This document shows, piece after piece, positions 1 to 9,111 of a DNA stretch of 64,000 nt; position 1 is the first letter of the stretch; every line of letters starts with the position of its first letter. The position numbers were made by a program, and so were the translations under genes. The DNA is from Listeria booriae (GTDB lineage Bacteria > Bacillota > Bacilli > Lactobacillales > Listeriaceae), in NCBI RefSeq assembly GCF_000766865.1, contig NZ_JNFA01000023.1, positions 124,001 through 188,000 on the forward strand, in the 5' to 3' direction. Under the pieces are notes generated by a model, which ran no database searches, was not told the DNA's origin, and saw nothing but the letters and a program-made list of their open reading frames with translations.

Positions 1-35
1 AGGCCAAGCCCGACAATAACGACTGTTCCTTTCAT
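1..35 (-). CDS. tyrA: Prephenate dehydrogenase, N-terminal fragment (cut by window edge)
   Basis: Only the first 12 codons are present; the gene continues below position 1. They read MKGTVVIVGLGL, the start of a Rossmann NAD(P)-binding fold (V-I-V-G-L-G-L). An AAGGGG ribosome binding site at 45-50 overlaps the stop codon of hisC, so the two genes are co-transcribed. In Bacillus and Listeria the gene after hisC in the aromatic operon is tyrA, which oxidises prephenate to 4-hydroxyphenylpyruvate for tyrosine. The identification rests on this context plus the short N-terminus. Confidence 0.75.
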   Translation of the reverse strand, partial: MKGTVVIVGLG

Positions 36-48
36 CTTTCAAAACCCC

Positions 49-1134
49 TTACTTCACTAATTGTTGTAACAACGCGATAACCGCCGCATTATCCGCCTTC
101 GTACCCACTGTAATCCGCACTGCTTTTGGAAAACCTAAAGCCGAACCAGAACGCACAATATAGCCATTCTTCTCTAAATAACGGAAAACTTCATCGGCCG
201 GCAACCCAATATCCACCAAAACAAAATTGCCTTGCGATGGATACACATGCACGCCCGCATTTGCCGCCGCAAAATCCTCATATTGCTTTCTACCCGCCGC
301 ATTTCCCTCGCGACAAGAAGCGATAAACGCGTCATCCGTCAACGCGATTTGCGCTAATTTTTGACCGAGTGTTGTTGTATTAAATGGCGGTCTGACGATA
401 TTGATTTGGCTAATAACAGCTTGGTTCGCCACACCATAACCAACACGCGAGCTGGCCAAACCGTAAATTTTACTAAAGGTCCGCGTAATAATCAAATTCG
501 GAAATTCATGGATCAAGTGCATATGTTTTTCCGGTTGAGGGACAACGTATTCCGCATACGCCTCATCCAAAACAACTAACACATCACTAGGCACTTGGCG
601 TAAAAAGTGAATGATTTCATCTAGTTCTATGTAATTACCAGACGGATTATTCGGATTGCACAACCAAACAACGCTTGTCGATGCATCGATAGCCGCTAAC
701 ATTTGTGGTAAGTCATGGTCGCCCGCTTCTGTCAGTGGCACTTCGCGTAGTTCTGCACCTTCAATACACGCATTTTGCCGATATTGTGGGAACGTCGGTG
801 TTGCCATCACCGTGTTTGTCGAAGGAGAAAGCAATGTCCGCGCTATTAAAGCAATCAGCTCGTCCACACCACTCGTGAAAACAAGTTCTTCTTCCTTCAC
901 ACCATGATACGCCGCGACTTGCGTACGTAATTCCGTCGCCCAGCCATCTGGATAAATTTCTAAATCTATACGAGCGTCTTTCATGAACGCCGCAACTTTT
1001 GGTGAAACACCGTGTGGATTTTCATTGGAAGATAGTTTCGTAATTTCCGTTAAACCAAGTTCCGCCATGACTTGTTCTTCGCGTTTACCGGGCTTGTAAG
1101 AATGTAGCCCCGTCAATGTTTTTTTCCATTTCAT
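49..1134 (-). CDS. hisC: Histidinol-phosphate / aromatic amino acid aminotransferase
   Basis: A 361-residue fold-type I PLP aminotransferase. Visible are the S-N-E-N-P segment near residue 36, the C-N-P-N-N-P-S-G block near 159, Asp190/Tyr193 in the D-E-A-Y motif and the Schiff-base lysine Lys222 in T-F-S-K. I chose the start at 1134 because AGGAGG (1144-1149) lies 9 bases upstream; a longer frame to 1182 has no such site. The ribosome site overlaps the aroH stop. No other his genes are nearby. Its place between aroH and tyrA suggests it mainly transaminates phenylpyruvate and 4-hydroxyphenylpyruvate, as the Bacillus subtilis HisC does alongside histidinol phosphate. Confidence 0.93.
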   Translation of the reverse strand: MKWKKTLTGLHSYKPGKREEQVMAELGLTEITKLSSNENPHGVSPKVAAFMKDARIDLEIYPDGWATELRTQVAAYHGVKEEELVFTSGVDELIALIARTLLSPSTNTVMATPTFPQYRQNACIEGAELREVPLTEAGDHDLPQMLAAIDASTSVVWLCNPNNPSGNYIELDEIIHFLRQVPSDVLVVLDEAYAEYVVPQPEKHMHLIHEFPNLIITRTFSKIYGLASSRVGYGVANQAVISQINIVRPPFNTTTLGQKLAQIALTDDAFIASCREGNAAGRKQYEDFAAANAGVHVYPSQGNFVLVDIGLPADEVFRYLEKNGYIVRSGSALGFPKAVRITVGTKADNAAVIALLQQLVK

Positions 1135-1147
1135 GTTCCCATTCCTC

Positions 1148-1513
1148 CTACTTCGCCAAATCTGGTCGTAAAACGGTTGCACCTTCTAAATAAATATGCG
1201 CGACATCTTGTTGCGCCACATCGCCAACTTCCGCGTTGACCATCAACCGAATACACATCGCAAGCGCACCCGGAACTGGAATTTCCATCACACCCATAAT
1301 CGGTACAAATTGAAACCCTGCTAGTTCACGAATCGGTTTGGCTGGAAATGCCGCATCAATATCGCTCGTCACCGAAACAATGACCGAGGAAATCGCTTCT
1401 GGTTCTAGTTTATTCGCCGTTACTATCTCCTGGAACAAGTCCGCCGAAGCTTTATAAATCGCCTCCGCTGTGTTCGTAGTTACCGTTGTTGCTCCTCTAA
1501 TTCCTCTAATCAT
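1148..1513 (-). CDS. aroH: Chorismate mutase, AroH type
   Basis: 121 residues, the usual length of the monofunctional trimeric AroH class, which rearranges chorismate to prephenate. Residues matching the Bacillus subtilis active site with an offset of one are visible: Arg6, Arg62, Glu77, Arg89 and Tyr108. The start overlaps the aroB stop by four bases, which implies translational coupling. It supplies prephenate to the adjacent tyrA and, through prephenate dehydratase encoded elsewhere, to phenylalanine. Confidence 0.95.
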   Translation of the reverse strand: MIRGIRGATTVTTNTAEAIYKASADLFQEIVTANKLEPEAISSVIVSVTSDIDAAFPAKPIRELAGFQFVPIMGVMEIPVPGALAMCIRLMVNAEVGDVAQQDVAHIYLEGATVLRPDLAK

Positions 1514-2601
1514 CCTTGCCCCTCCTGACTCACGCGCTTAAACGTCGCTTCAATGACATCATCCGTCACTTTTTGTATCGTAGGCTTGCCGATTTCCTCC
1601 AGCAAAACCATCGTTATTTCGTTAAATGTTGTTTTTTTGTCGTGTTTCATATGTTCTAATAGCACATCAAAATCAAGATTGTTCGGCAAATGAACCTCAT
1701 AGCCTAGCGCCGCCAACCATTTCAATAACGCTTCCTTATCAAAATGAAGACCGAGCAACTGCTCACTCATATCCAGCGCGTAAATCATGCCAAACGTAAT
1801 CGACTCACCGTGAAGCCACTTACCGAATGCGCCGTAAGCCTCCATCGCATGACCAAACGTATGACCAAAATTAAGAAATGCTCGAATACCTTGCTCCGTC
1901 TCATCTTGCGAAACAATCTCCGCCTTAATCGCAATCCCTCGCGCCAAGTACGGCGTCAAGTCCACCTCATATAAATCACGCGGTGTCTTGTACGTCTCCA
2001 TCAATTCCACAAGCATAGCCGGATCGCGAATAAGCGCATGTTTCACTAATTCTGCAAAACCAGACCGCATTTCCCGCTCCGACAATGTGCCGAATAAAGA
2101 CGTATCATAAATCACAGCTTCCGGTTGATAAAAATTCCCGACCATATTTTTGCCTAGCGGATGATTAATCGCAACTTTCCCGCCAACCGCACTATCATGC
2201 GCCAGCACCGTCGTTGGAATTTGATAAAACGCTATGCCTCGCATATACGTCGCAGCCACAAAACCGCCCAAGTCCCCAATCACGCCACCACCAAAAGCGA
2301 CCAAAACCGATTTACGATCCAGCCCAGCCTCAATCGCTTTTGTCATCGCATCCTCATAAACCGCAAATGTCTTCGCCTCCTCGCCTGCAGGTGTCACATA
2401 ATAAGACACCTTTTCAAGCGGGGCAAGCAGTTCATCCAATTTATTCAAATGCGCTTTCGCAACATTCACATCCGTCATCACAAACACTTGTGAAAAACGG
2501 CCAAGTTCTGCCACTAAGTTGTCCGCCTGTTCATGAAGCGCGTTTTTACTAATATAAACCGGGTATACTTTATCTTTCGTCGTCACTGTGATTTCTGCCA
2601 T
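1510..2601 (-). CDS. aroB: 3-dehydroquinate synthase
   Basis: 363 residues. It carries the NAD-binding G-G-G-V-I-G-D segment at 104-110, K-N-M-V-G-N-F at 151-157, the metal ligand region G-F-A-E-L-V-K-H near 181-188 and the F-G-H-T-F-G-H-A block near 245. The enzyme converts DAHP to 3-dehydroquinate, the second step of the shikimate pathway, using NAD and a divalent metal. It starts two bases after the aroC stop and overlaps aroH, in the order aroC-aroB-aroH. All family residues I can check are present. Confidence 0.96.
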   Translation of the reverse strand: MAEITVTTKDKVYPVYISKNALHEQADNLVAELGRFSQVFVMTDVNVAKAHLNKLDELLAPLEKVSYYVTPAGEEAKTFAVYEDAMTKAIEAGLDRKSVLVAFGGGVIGDLGGFVAATYMRGIAFYQIPTTVLAHDSAVGGKVAINHPLGKNMVGNFYQPEAVIYDTSLFGTLSEREMRSGFAELVKHALIRDPAMLVELMETYKTPRDLYEVDLTPYLARGIAIKAEIVSQDETEQGIRAFLNFGHTFGHAMEAYGAFGKWLHGESITFGMIYALDMSEQLLGLHFDKEALLKWLAALGYEVHLPNNLDFDVLLEHMKHDKKTTFNEITMVLLEEIGKPTIQKVTDDVIEATFKRVSQEGQG

Positions 2602-2603
2602 CT

Positions 2604-3770
2604 TTAAAACTCCTTCGTCATAGCACGATGTTCCTCCACATGCGCGCGAAGCACATCAAAACGATCGCTATCAAATTTATCTAAAACGGCTTGTGCGACT
2701 TCCCAAGCAACAACGGCTTCAGCAACAACACTCGCTGCAGGAACCGCGCAACTATCCGAACGCTCCACACTCGCATTAAAAACTTCCTTCGAATCAATGT
2801 CCACACTTTGTAATGGCTTATACAGCGTCGGAATCGGCTTCATGACACCACGAACAACGATTGGCATCCCGTTCGTCATCCCGCCTTCAAAACCACCCAA
2901 ATTATTCGTCCGTCTCGTATAACCGTCTTCTTCGGACCATAAAATTTCATCCATCACTTCACTACCAGGCTTGCGTGCCGCCTCAAAACCAACACCAAAC
3001 TCAGCGCCTTTAAACGCATTAATACTTACGATGGCTTGCGCAATTTTGGCATCCAATTTGCGATCCCATTGCACGTAACTGCCAAGTCCCGCTGGTACAC
3101 CACCAACAACGACTTCCACAATCCCACCGATCGTATCGCCATTTTTCTTCGCGTCATCGATTTTTTGCTTCATTTCTTCTTCTTTTGCCGTATCTAAACA
3201 ACGTACTGACGATGCTTCTGAGATTTCTTGAATTTCTTTAATCGAGTAATCCCGCGTCAATTCAGCGCGAACACCACCGATTTCAAGCACATGTCCTGCC
3301 ACCTCAATACCAAGTTCCGCAAGCAACTTCTTCGCAATCGCGCCCGCTGCCACACGCACCGTTGTTTCACGAGCCGAAGAACGCTCTAACACATTTCGCA
3401 TATCACGATGTCCGTATTTCATGCCGCCAATCAAATCCGCGTGGCCTGGACGTGGACGAGAAACTCTGCGCGACGCCTCGTTTTTCTCAGGAACAGGCTC
3501 AATGCTCATTACCATTTCCCATTTCTTCCAATCTTTATTCTCCACAAAAATAGCAACAGGCGAACCCATCGTTTTCCCGTGACGAATCCCTGCTGAAATC
3601 TGCGCGCGATCCGTCTCAATCCGCATTCTAGCGCCGCGACCGTGACCGCCTTGACGTCTTGTCAATTCTTTATTAATATCTTCCGCTAAAAGAGGCATCC
3701 CTGCTGGCAATCCCTCAATAATTGTCGTAAGGCCTGGGCCATGCGATTCTCCCGCTGTTAAGTATCTCAT
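2604..3770 (-). CDS. aroC: Chorismate synthase
   Basis: 388 residues from [11 protein letters not shown], the standard N-terminus of the family. Arg-rich FMN and phosphate contacts (G-R-G-A-R-M-R-I-E) follow near residue 45, with the conserved S-S-A-R-E-T-T-V-R segment near 132. It makes chorismate from EPSP using reduced FMN. The start at 3770 is preceded by GGGAG; an upstream in-frame ATG at 3797 lacks a ribosome site. It is the first gene of the aro operon here. Bacillus subtilis has cheR before it and trp genes within the cluster; both are absent. Confidence 0.95.
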   Translation of the reverse strand: MRYLTAGESHGPGLTTIIEGLPAGMPLLAEDINKELTRRQGGHGRGARMRIETDRAQISAGIRHGKTMGSPVAIFVENKDWKKWEMVMSIEPVPEKNEASRRVSRPRPGHADLIGGMKYGHRDMRNVLERSSARETTVRVAAGAIAKKLLAELGIEVAGHVLEIGGVRAELTRDYSIKEIQEISEASSVRCLDTAKEEEMKQKIDDAKKNGDTIGGIVEVVVGGVPAGLGSYVQWDRKLDAKIAQAIVSINAFKGAEFGVGFEAARKPGSEVMDEILWSEEDGYTRRTNNLGGFEGGMTNGMPIVVRGVMKPIPTLYKPLQSVDIDSKEVFNASVERSDSCAVPAASVVAEAVVAWEVAQAVLDKFDSDRFDVLRAHVEEHRAMTKEF

Positions 3771-3845
3771 CTTCTCTACTCCCTTTCCATTTTTCAATCT
3801 ATTAAAAACTAAAAATAATTTAGCGCTTTAAAGTGTATTTGTAAT

Positions 3846-3874
3846 ATCATATCATAATTCCAACCCGACGTAAA
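3846..3874 (-). promoter_or_regulatory. Predicted sigma-A promoter of the aroC-aroB-aroH-hisC-tyrA operon
   Basis: On the minus strand, TTTACG (3869-3874) and TATGAT (3846-3851) are separated by 17 bases. They sit between the ndk terminator and aroC, leaving a leader of about 70 bases. The -35 matches consensus at four of six positions, so this is a reasonable but unproven promoter. Confidence 0.45.
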
Positions 3875-3879
3875 CAAGA

Positions 3880-3913
3880 AAATGACGAAAGCACACGAGA
3901 ATTCCCCATGTGC
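3880..3913 (-). terminator. Rho-independent terminator after ndk
   Basis: On the minus strand, an almost continuous 10-pair stem with three G-U pairs (GCACATGGGG / TTCTCGTGTGC region, 3891-3913) is followed by TTTCGTCATTTTC. It separates the hepS-menG-hepT-ndk unit from the aro genes. Confidence 0.7.
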
Positions 3914-3932
3914 CTCCTATTCCTTATCCAGT

Positions 3933-4376
3933 TTATAACCAAACATCGATGGCTTTCTCATACGAAATCAATTCCTCTTCCTTGAAAAAAAGACCGATTT
4001 CCCGTTGCGCACTTTCCGGCGAATCCGAACCGTGAATCACATTCCGATTCATATGTACCGCCAAATCCCCGCGCATCGATCCTTGCTCTGCTTCTAACGG
4101 ATTTGTTTTTCCCATCATATGACGCGCAAGCGAAATCGCCTCATCACCTTCCCAAACCATTGCAAAAACTGGCCCAGACGTGATAAAAGCTAATAAATCC
4201 GGAAAAAATGCTTTGCCGACATGCTCCGCATAATGTTGTTTTGCGAGCTCCTCATCAATTTGCATGAATTTAGCGCCGACCAATTTCAGTCCTTTTTTCT
4301 CCAAGCGGCCCACAATTTCACCGATAAGCCCGCGCTGTACACCATCTGGTTTTACCATTAAATACGTTTTCTCCAT
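3933..4376 (-). CDS. ndk: Nucleoside diphosphate kinase
   Basis: 147 residues, normal for the family. The catalytic histidine His115 lies in N-V-I-H-G-S-D-S, and the N-terminal Y-L-M-V-K-P-D-G-V block is intact. It equilibrates nucleoside tri- and diphosphates through a phosphohistidine. It lies 13 bases after hepT, the same order as in Bacillus subtilis (hepT-ndk). Confidence 0.97.
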   Translation of the reverse strand: MEKTYLMVKPDGVQRGLIGEIVGRLEKKGLKLVGAKFMQIDEELAKQHYAEHVGKAFFPDLLAFITSGPVFAMVWEGDEAISLARHMMGKTNPLEAEQGSMRGDLAVHMNRNVIHGSDSPESAQREIGLFFKEEELISYEKAIDVWL

Positions 4377-4389
4377 AGCTCATGCCTCC

Positions 4390-5355
4390 CTAGTATTTTC
4401 GTTTATCTAAAAACTGCACGATTTGTTTCAACGGTTTTAATTCTTTTGAAGGCGGGAATTCGTCTAAAATGCCGATTGCCTTTTGTAAATAGGTCTCGGC
4501 GATTGCTTCTGATTTAGCGATAGCTCCCGATGCCTTAATTGCCTCAATGAACGGCGCCATGTCTTCTTTCGTCGTCGTTTCTGAAATCTGACGAAGCTTC
4601 GCGCGAAACGCCTTGTCCTCCATTGCAAAAAAGACAGGCAACGTTACATTACCTTGGCGCAAGTCTTCTCCAGCAGGTTTACCGAGCGTTTTCTCCGATC
4701 CAGTAAAATCCAAGACATCATCGGTAATCTGGAAAGACATTCCCACATAATAACCGAATAAGAAAAGTTTGCGATGTAGCTTTGGATCAAGCTGAGCCAC
4801 AATACCGCCAAGTTCACAACTAGCCGCAATCAATAATGCCGTTTTACGCTTAATGCGGCGCAAATACGTCCTCACATTTTGCTCAAAATCGTATTTTGCA
4901 CGCAATTGCTCAATTTCACCAACAGCAAGTTCAACCGTTACTTTCGAAAGCACTTGATGCGCCTCTAAATTAGAAATTTTGGTCATGTATTCGAGTGATT
5001 TGGCAAATAGAAAATCACCGGTATACATAGCCACATGGTTGCCCCACTTCGATTTTATCGTTGGTAAGCCGCGCCGGACATCCGCATCATCCACCACATC
5101 ATCATGAACAATGGAGGCCATATGTATTAACTCTACCGCGACAGCCGCCTGCTCCACTTGATTCCACTGAAAGTTGCCAAGTCGTGCCGTTAAGCAAACA
5201 AAAATCGGTCGAATCCGCTTGCCGCCAGCATTGAGCAATTGTAACGCAGCTTCTTCAACTAGCGGTGCTTGTTCGGATTTCACAGCAAGTCGCAACTCTT
5301 CCTCGATTGCCGCTACATCCGCTTGAATATTAGAATATAGAAAATTAAGTTTCAT
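4390..5355 (-). CDS. hepT: Heptaprenyl diphosphate synthase, catalytic component II
   Basis: A 321-residue trans-prenyltransferase with both Asp-rich motifs: D-D-V-V-D at 85-89 and D-D-V-L-D at 212-216. The second is preceded by the conserved Phe-Gln (F-Q-I-T). With HepS it forms the heterodimer that builds the C35 side chain of menaquinone-7 from farnesyl diphosphate and isopentenyl diphosphate. I chose the ATG at 5355 (AGGTGG five bases upstream) over the in-frame GTG at 5364. The gene order hepS-menG-hepT is the same as in Bacillus. Confidence 0.94.
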   Translation of the reverse strand: MKLNFLYSNIQADVAAIEEELRLAVKSEQAPLVEEAALQLLNAGGKRIRPIFVCLTARLGNFQWNQVEQAAVAVELIHMASIVHDDVVDDADVRRGLPTIKSKWGNHVAMYTGDFLFAKSLEYMTKISNLEAHQVLSKVTVELAVGEIEQLRAKYDFEQNVRTYLRRIKRKTALLIAASCELGGIVAQLDPKLHRKLFLFGYYVGMSFQITDDVLDFTGSEKTLGKPAGEDLRQGNVTLPVFFAMEDKAFRAKLRQISETTTKEDMAPFIEAIKASGAIAKSEAIAETYLQKAIGILDEFPPSKELKPLKQIVQFLDKRKY

Positions 5356-5364
5356 CTGCCCCAC

Positions 5365-6078
5365 CTATTGTTCCTTCTTTTTATACCCAAAATGCGTCGC
5401 GCTTGCCCCACCACTATGTGGAACATAACGAACATGGTCAAATCCAGCCTCTTGAAACATATCTGCCAATTTCTTCATACCTGGGAAACTACGCGTTGAT
5501 TCTTCTAACCACGCATACTCTTCATAACTTTTCGCAAAAAGTTTACCCATTAATGGCATCATATGGCGGAAATAAAAGAAGAACAACTGATTGTAACCCG
5601 GAATCGTTGGCGTGGACGTATCTAAACACGTGAGCAAGCCACCCGGTTTTAACACACGATACATCTCTTGCAACACCGTCATATAATCCGGCACATTACG
5701 CAACCCAAAACCAATTGTCACATAATCAAAAGAATCATCAGCAAACGGCAATTCCATCGCATTTCCGTGCATTAATACAATGTTATTCAGTCCCGTATTG
5801 GCAACTTTCTCTTTCCCTACTTCTAACATGTTCTCGCTGAAATCAAGCCCAATAACCGAACCAGACTCCCCTACAGCCTCCGCCATAGTAATCGTCCAAT
5901 CCGCCGTGCCACAACAAACATCAAGCGCTGATGTACCTTCTCTCACACGCATTAATTCCATTGTTTTCTTACGCCATTTTGCGTGTAATCGGAAGCTAAT
6001 CAAGCTATTCATTCGGTCATAACTCGGAGAAATTTTTTCAAATACGTTGTGCACTTTTTCTTCTTTCGTTTCGATCAT
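5365..6078 (-). CDS. menG: Demethylmenaquinone methyltransferase
   Basis: A 237-residue class I SAM methyltransferase of the UbiE/MenG family. The SAM motif [11 protein letters not shown] spans 51-60, the acidic ribose-binding L-D-F-S-E-N-M-L follows near 78, and G-F-G-L-R-N-V, diagnostic for the family, is present. It performs the last step of menaquinone synthesis, C-methylation of demethylmenaquinone. It sits between the two subunits of the prenyl chain synthase, so head and tail assembly are coupled. Confidence 0.95.
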   Translation of the reverse strand: MIETKEEKVHNVFEKISPSYDRMNSLISFRLHAKWRKKTMELMRVREGTSALDVCCGTADWTITMAEAVGESGSVIGLDFSENMLEVGKEKVANTGLNNIVLMHGNAMELPFADDSFDYVTIGFGLRNVPDYMTVLQEMYRVLKPGGLLTCLDTSTPTIPGYNQLFFFYFRHMMPLMGKLFAKSYEEYAWLEESTRSFPGMKKLADMFQEAGFDHVRYVPHSGGASATHFGYKKKEQ

Positions 6079-6092
6079 TTTATCATTTCTCC

Positions 6093-6857
6093 TTATTGTC
6101 CGAGTAGCTCTTGCAACCGTTTCTCTGTCATTTCAGAAATCGCAAGCCCGTCCTTATTTGCCTTTATTTCCGTTTTTACTGTAACAATCAAATCTTCTAA
6201 CCATGTCGCAAAATCAGCCTGTGCGTTCATTGCCATATAGCCATGCTCATACGCCGTTTTGAATAAAGATTCATTCTTTTTAAGCCACTTCTTGCGCTCT
6301 TCTAATAAATACGTCAACAAAATCGTGTATGCGCCAACTTGCACAAATGTTTCGCTACAACCAAAATGCGACGCAAATTTCTCGAAAATCGCGGTTTTGG
6401 ATTTCACTAAATGCGCTAAATAATCCTCGTCACCCGTAATATGCAGCTGATACAAGTTCACCTTCGCCTCATTCGTCTCCTGCACCCCGCGCTGTAAAGA
6501 TGCCAACAAATCAATCATGCCAAACTCGGCAAGCGTGCGGTAATACAAACTACTATAAAAATCGCCCGCAAGCACCGTCAACTGTCTTTCCTGCGACGTT
6601 TGCCGTGTGCGGTCGGTCACTTCATCAATGCCATCATGCGTATCATGCGCTAAAATAACATATAGTGTTGCGCCAATCACTTGGTTAGCTACAACATCAT
6701 CCACATCCGTTCCTCTAATCGCCTCATGTAGCCACAACATCTGATCTTTATCCACTTCTGGTCCTTCAAAGTTCTCCCCAAGAAATCGATACGTCGTCCG
6801 ATCTAAGACAAGTGCCTCTACCTGCTTTAACTGCGCTACGCCACCTTGATAACTCAT
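6093..6857 (-). CDS. hepS: Heptaprenyl diphosphate synthase component I
   Basis: 254 residues from M-S-Y-Q-G-G, with AAGGGG nine bases upstream; an earlier TTG in frame at 6875 is less likely. The sequence is the poorly conserved, non-catalytic HepS-type subunit: helical and without Asp-rich prenyltransferase motifs. It is named mainly from position directly upstream of menG and hepT and from its similar length. In Bacillus this subunit is needed for chain-length control and activity of HepT. Confidence 0.85.
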   Translation of the reverse strand: MSYQGGVAQLKQVEALVLDRTTYRFLGENFEGPEVDKDQMLWLHEAIRGTDVDDVVANQVIGATLYVILAHDTHDGIDEVTDRTRQTSQERQLTVLAGDFYSSLYYRTLAEFGMIDLLASLQRGVQETNEAKVNLYQLHITGDEDYLAHLVKSKTAIFEKFASHFGCSETFVQVGAYTILLTYLLEERKKWLKKNESLFKTAYEHGYMAMNAQADFATWLEDLIVTVKTEIKANKDGLAISEMTEKRLQELLGQ

Positions 6858-6898
6858 TGACAAAATCCCCTTCAAATCTTGTTTATCACATACTCTAA

Positions 6899-6907
6899 AT
6901 TATAGCA
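6899..6907 (-). promoter_or_regulatory. Predicted extended -10 promoter of hepS-menG-hepT-ndk
   Basis: On the minus strand, TGCTATAAT gives a perfect -10 (6899-6904) preceded by the TG extension. There is no convincing -35. It lies about 40 bases upstream of the hepS start and just inside the folE-hepS gap. Confidence 0.45.
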
Positions 6908-6942
6908 TAATCGTTACAAAAACTGCTATATCTACTCGTTCA

Positions 6943-7509
6943 TTAGTTTTTAATTAATGCCATCACTTCGCTGCGTAGTTTATCATCATTTCTAAAAGCA
7001 CCGCGAACAGCACTTGTCACTGTTTTGGCACCAGGTTTATTCACACCACGAATTGTCATACACATATGTTCTGCTTCTACAATGACCATGACGCCAAGCG
7101 GTTTTAATTTGTCCATCATAATTTCGGCTACTGTCGTTGTGATTCGTTCTTGTAGCTGCGGACGTTTACTCACATCATCCACGACACGCGCAAGCTTACT
7201 AAGCCCAGCAACGCGACCATTTTGCGGTAAATAAGCAACATGCGCCACTCCGAAAAACGGTACTAAATGGTGTTCACACATCGATGAGAAGCGAATATCT
7301 TTGACTAGCACTAGTTCTTCATGTTGTTCTTCAAATACGGTATTAAAATGGACCGATGGATCTTTTTTTAGTCCAGAAAATACTTCTTCGTACATTCTTG
7401 CTACGCGCATCGGTGTATCTAACAAGCCTTCGCGCTCTGGATTCTCACCGACTGCTTCTAGTATAACTTTTACTGCATCTGCTATTTTTTGTTTATCTAT
7501 TTGCTCCAT
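6943..7509 (-). CDS. folE: GTP cyclohydrolase I
   Basis: 188 residues. Zinc ligands Cys78, His81 (M-C-E-H-H) and Cys150 (H-M-C-M-T-I-R-G) are all present. The signature [13 protein letters not shown] and the substrate residues around R-P-Q-L-Q-E-R are intact. It opens and rearranges GTP to dihydroneopterin triphosphate for folate. In Bacillus the homologue mtrA is followed by the TRAP gene mtrB; here hepS follows directly and no mtrB is present. Confidence 0.96.
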   Translation of the reverse strand: MEQIDKQKIADAVKVILEAVGENPEREGLLDTPMRVARMYEEVFSGLKKDPSVHFNTVFEEQHEELVLVKDIRFSSMCEHHLVPFFGVAHVAYLPQNGRVAGLSKLARVVDDVSKRPQLQERITTTVAEIMMDKLKPLGVMVIVEAEHMCMTIRGVNKPGAKTVTSAVRGAFRNDDKLRSEVMALIKN

Positions 7510-7617
7510 TATTATTCCCCTTTACAAACCCGTTATAACCTACCTCGCTATTTTAACATAGGTAGGATATGAGGTAAATGTTAATTGCTTGGAGATTGGT
7601 CGTTTGGCTGGATAAAT

Positions 7618-8220
7618 TCAAGATGTGACACCTGCTTCTATAAAATGAACCGCAGAATCATCCCAATATTTTTTGTAAACGGGACTCGTTTGGTCAGCCA
7701 GATTTAGTTGGTACATGCGGAATGTGACAAGTTGGTCTTTTGGTTGCCATTGTTCTTCATAGGAGTATTGGTAGTGCATGCCGAGTTGAATCATTACACC
7801 GCCGCTTCGAGGGTTGTTTCGGTCGTGTGTCGCCGTGACGAACGGGATGCCGTCTTTTTTTGCTTGTTCAAGAATGGCTTTGCCGGCTTCTGTTACGATA
7901 CCTTGATGCCAAAATGCTTTGGTGAGGCCGTAGCCTAAGTCGTGGCTGTCGTTCATGCTGATGTTTATGTAGCCAATTGGGATGTTGTCTTCTTTTAGAC
8001 AAATCGCGTATTGGTAGGCTTGCTTTTGTTTGTAGGCAGCGGCGTATTGGTTTTCCCAGTAGGTTTTGGCGTCTGTGAGGTTTTTTAAGGGGGACATTGG
8101 TAGGAATTTGTTTACTTCTTTGTCGCTGTGTATGTTTAGTAAGGCTGGTAGGTCGGATTGGGTGAATTTTCTTAGTGTTAGTCTGTTGGTTTGGAGGGGT
8201 GGGGTGTTTTGGATGGTCAT
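7618..8220 (-). CDS. GNAT-family N-acetyltransferase (RimJ/RimL-like)
   Basis: 200 residues from M-T-I-Q-N, with GAGGTGA seven bases upstream; the frame runs upstream to 8277 without another good start. The N-terminal L-Q-T-N-R-L-T-L-R-K-F is typical of RimJ/RimL acetyltransferases. It is followed by a G-Y-I-N-I-S-M strand, L-G-Y-G-L, and an acetyl-CoA loop of the form F-W-H-Q-G-I-V-T-E-A. The substrate is unknown. It sits between folE and hup, which I expect to be neighbours in L. monocytogenes, so it looks like an insertion. Its coding strand is unusually rich in A and C. Confidence 0.8.
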   Translation of the reverse strand: MTIQNTPPLQTNRLTLRKFTQSDLPALLNIHSDKEVNKFLPMSPLKNLTDAKTYWENQYAAAYKQKQAYQYAICLKEDNIPIGYINISMNDSHDLGYGLTKAFWHQGIVTEAGKAILEQAKKDGIPFVTATHDRNNPRSGGVMIQLGMHYQYSYEEQWQPKDQLVTFRMYQLNLADQTSPVYKKYWDDSAVHFIEAGVTS

Positions 8221-8339
8221 TGGATTATCACCTCGGTTGGGATTTTGGTTGGTGCTGGGGGTATTTTCGTTTGGCATTTGAAAAGGTGTAGCAATAGATT
8301 AAACCCATGGATTAACCCATCGCTTCGCTCACGCTTATA

Positions 8340-8375
8340 TTGGTGGCGTAATTCATTGCATTCAAACGCCACCAA
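8340..8375. repeat. Ten-base-pair inverted repeat between hup and the acetyltransferase
   Basis: TTGGTGGCGT (8340-8349) and its exact complement ACGCCACCAA (8366-8375) enclose a 16-base loop. There is no T-run on either side, so it is not a standard terminator; the true hup terminator lies just upstream on the minus strand. The function is unknown. Confidence 0.55.
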
Positions 8376-8380
8376 CAACA

Positions 8381-8405
8381 AAAAAAGAGCCCAAAGACTC
8401 TTTTT
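8381..8405 (-). terminator. Terminator after hup
   Basis: On the minus strand, AAAGAGTCTTTGGGCTCTTT forms a hairpin followed directly by a long T-run. It ends about 24 bases after the hup stop codon. Confidence 0.8.
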
Positions 8406-8428
8406 CCGTGCTTAAAAAGTGTATGTAA

Positions 8429-8704
8429 TTATTTAACAGCTTCTTTAAGCGCTTTACCTGGTTTGAACGCAGGAACTTTGCTTGCAGGAATGTCGATCTC
8501 TTCCTTTGTACGTGGGTTGCGTCCTTTACGAGCAGCACGTTCACGTACTTCAAAGTTACCAAATCCGATCAATTGAACTTTTTCACCTTTAGATAAAGAA
8601 GTTTGGATAGTTTCAAAAACAGCTTCTACAGCTTTAGCAGCGTCTTTTTTAGAAAGATCTGCAAGCTCAGCTACGCTATTTACTAAATCAGTTTTGTTTG
8701 CCAT
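8429..8704 (-). CDS. hup: DNA-binding protein HU
   Basis: 91 residues, the standard HU length. The beta-arm segment [12 protein letters not shown] and the preceding G-F-G-N-F motif are present. It is the main nucleoid architectural protein, binding and bending DNA without sequence preference. A strong AAGGAGGTG ribosome site precedes it and its own terminator follows, so it is probably a highly expressed single-gene unit, as hbs is in Bacillus. Confidence 0.97.
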   Translation of the reverse strand: MANKTDLVNSVAELADLSKKDAAKAVEAVFETIQTSLSKGEKVQLIGFGNFEVRERAARKGRNPRTKEEIDIPASKVPAFKPGKALKEAVK

Positions 8705-8859
8705 TGTGTTTCACCTCCTTAAGAGAATAATACCAAGTGTTCAGGTCTTAGCTAACACTTCGCTATTCATTTTCCAAAATAAGCTAAACTTCTATGGAAA
8801 TTCTCAGAAGAATTTCGGCTGGAATGGCATTTTACTGCCGTTTCAGTGATTCTGTTAAA

Positions 8860-8888
8860 AGATTATCACATTCTTCTTACAACTGCAA
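8860..8888 (-). promoter_or_regulatory. Possible hup promoter in the 8705-9111 gap
   Basis: On the minus strand, TTGCAG (8883-8888) and TAATCT (8860-8865) are 17 bases apart; an overlapping GATAAT gives a 15-base spacing. Either would leave a leader of about 150 bases before hup. I see no gene, repeat or clear terminator in the rest of the 407-base gap. Confidence 0.35.
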
Positions 8889-9111
8889 GGATTTAGAAGC
8901 GAAAGATAAAAAATTTCACGAACTTTTTTTCTTAAATCTTCTTAGTCCTAGTTGCACAAACGTGATTATATCAAGCTGTTAAGCATAATACTAACGCGAG
9001 AGTCCTATAATAGCAAGTAAAAACACGCCAAATAGCAAAAATAGTTCAAATTCCTTAAAAAAAACGCCGAAATCTGCTCCTTTGCCTGACAACTCTAGGT
9101 TTCAACTACTA

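Noticed and set aside
6908-6942. Terminator after folE
   Set aside because: AAAACT/AGTTTT would need a loop of about 20 bases; the region is better read as the hepS promoter.
9060-9111. Terminator after the tyrosine phosphatase gene
   Set aside because: There is a T-run on the minus strand, but I could not form a convincing stem before it.
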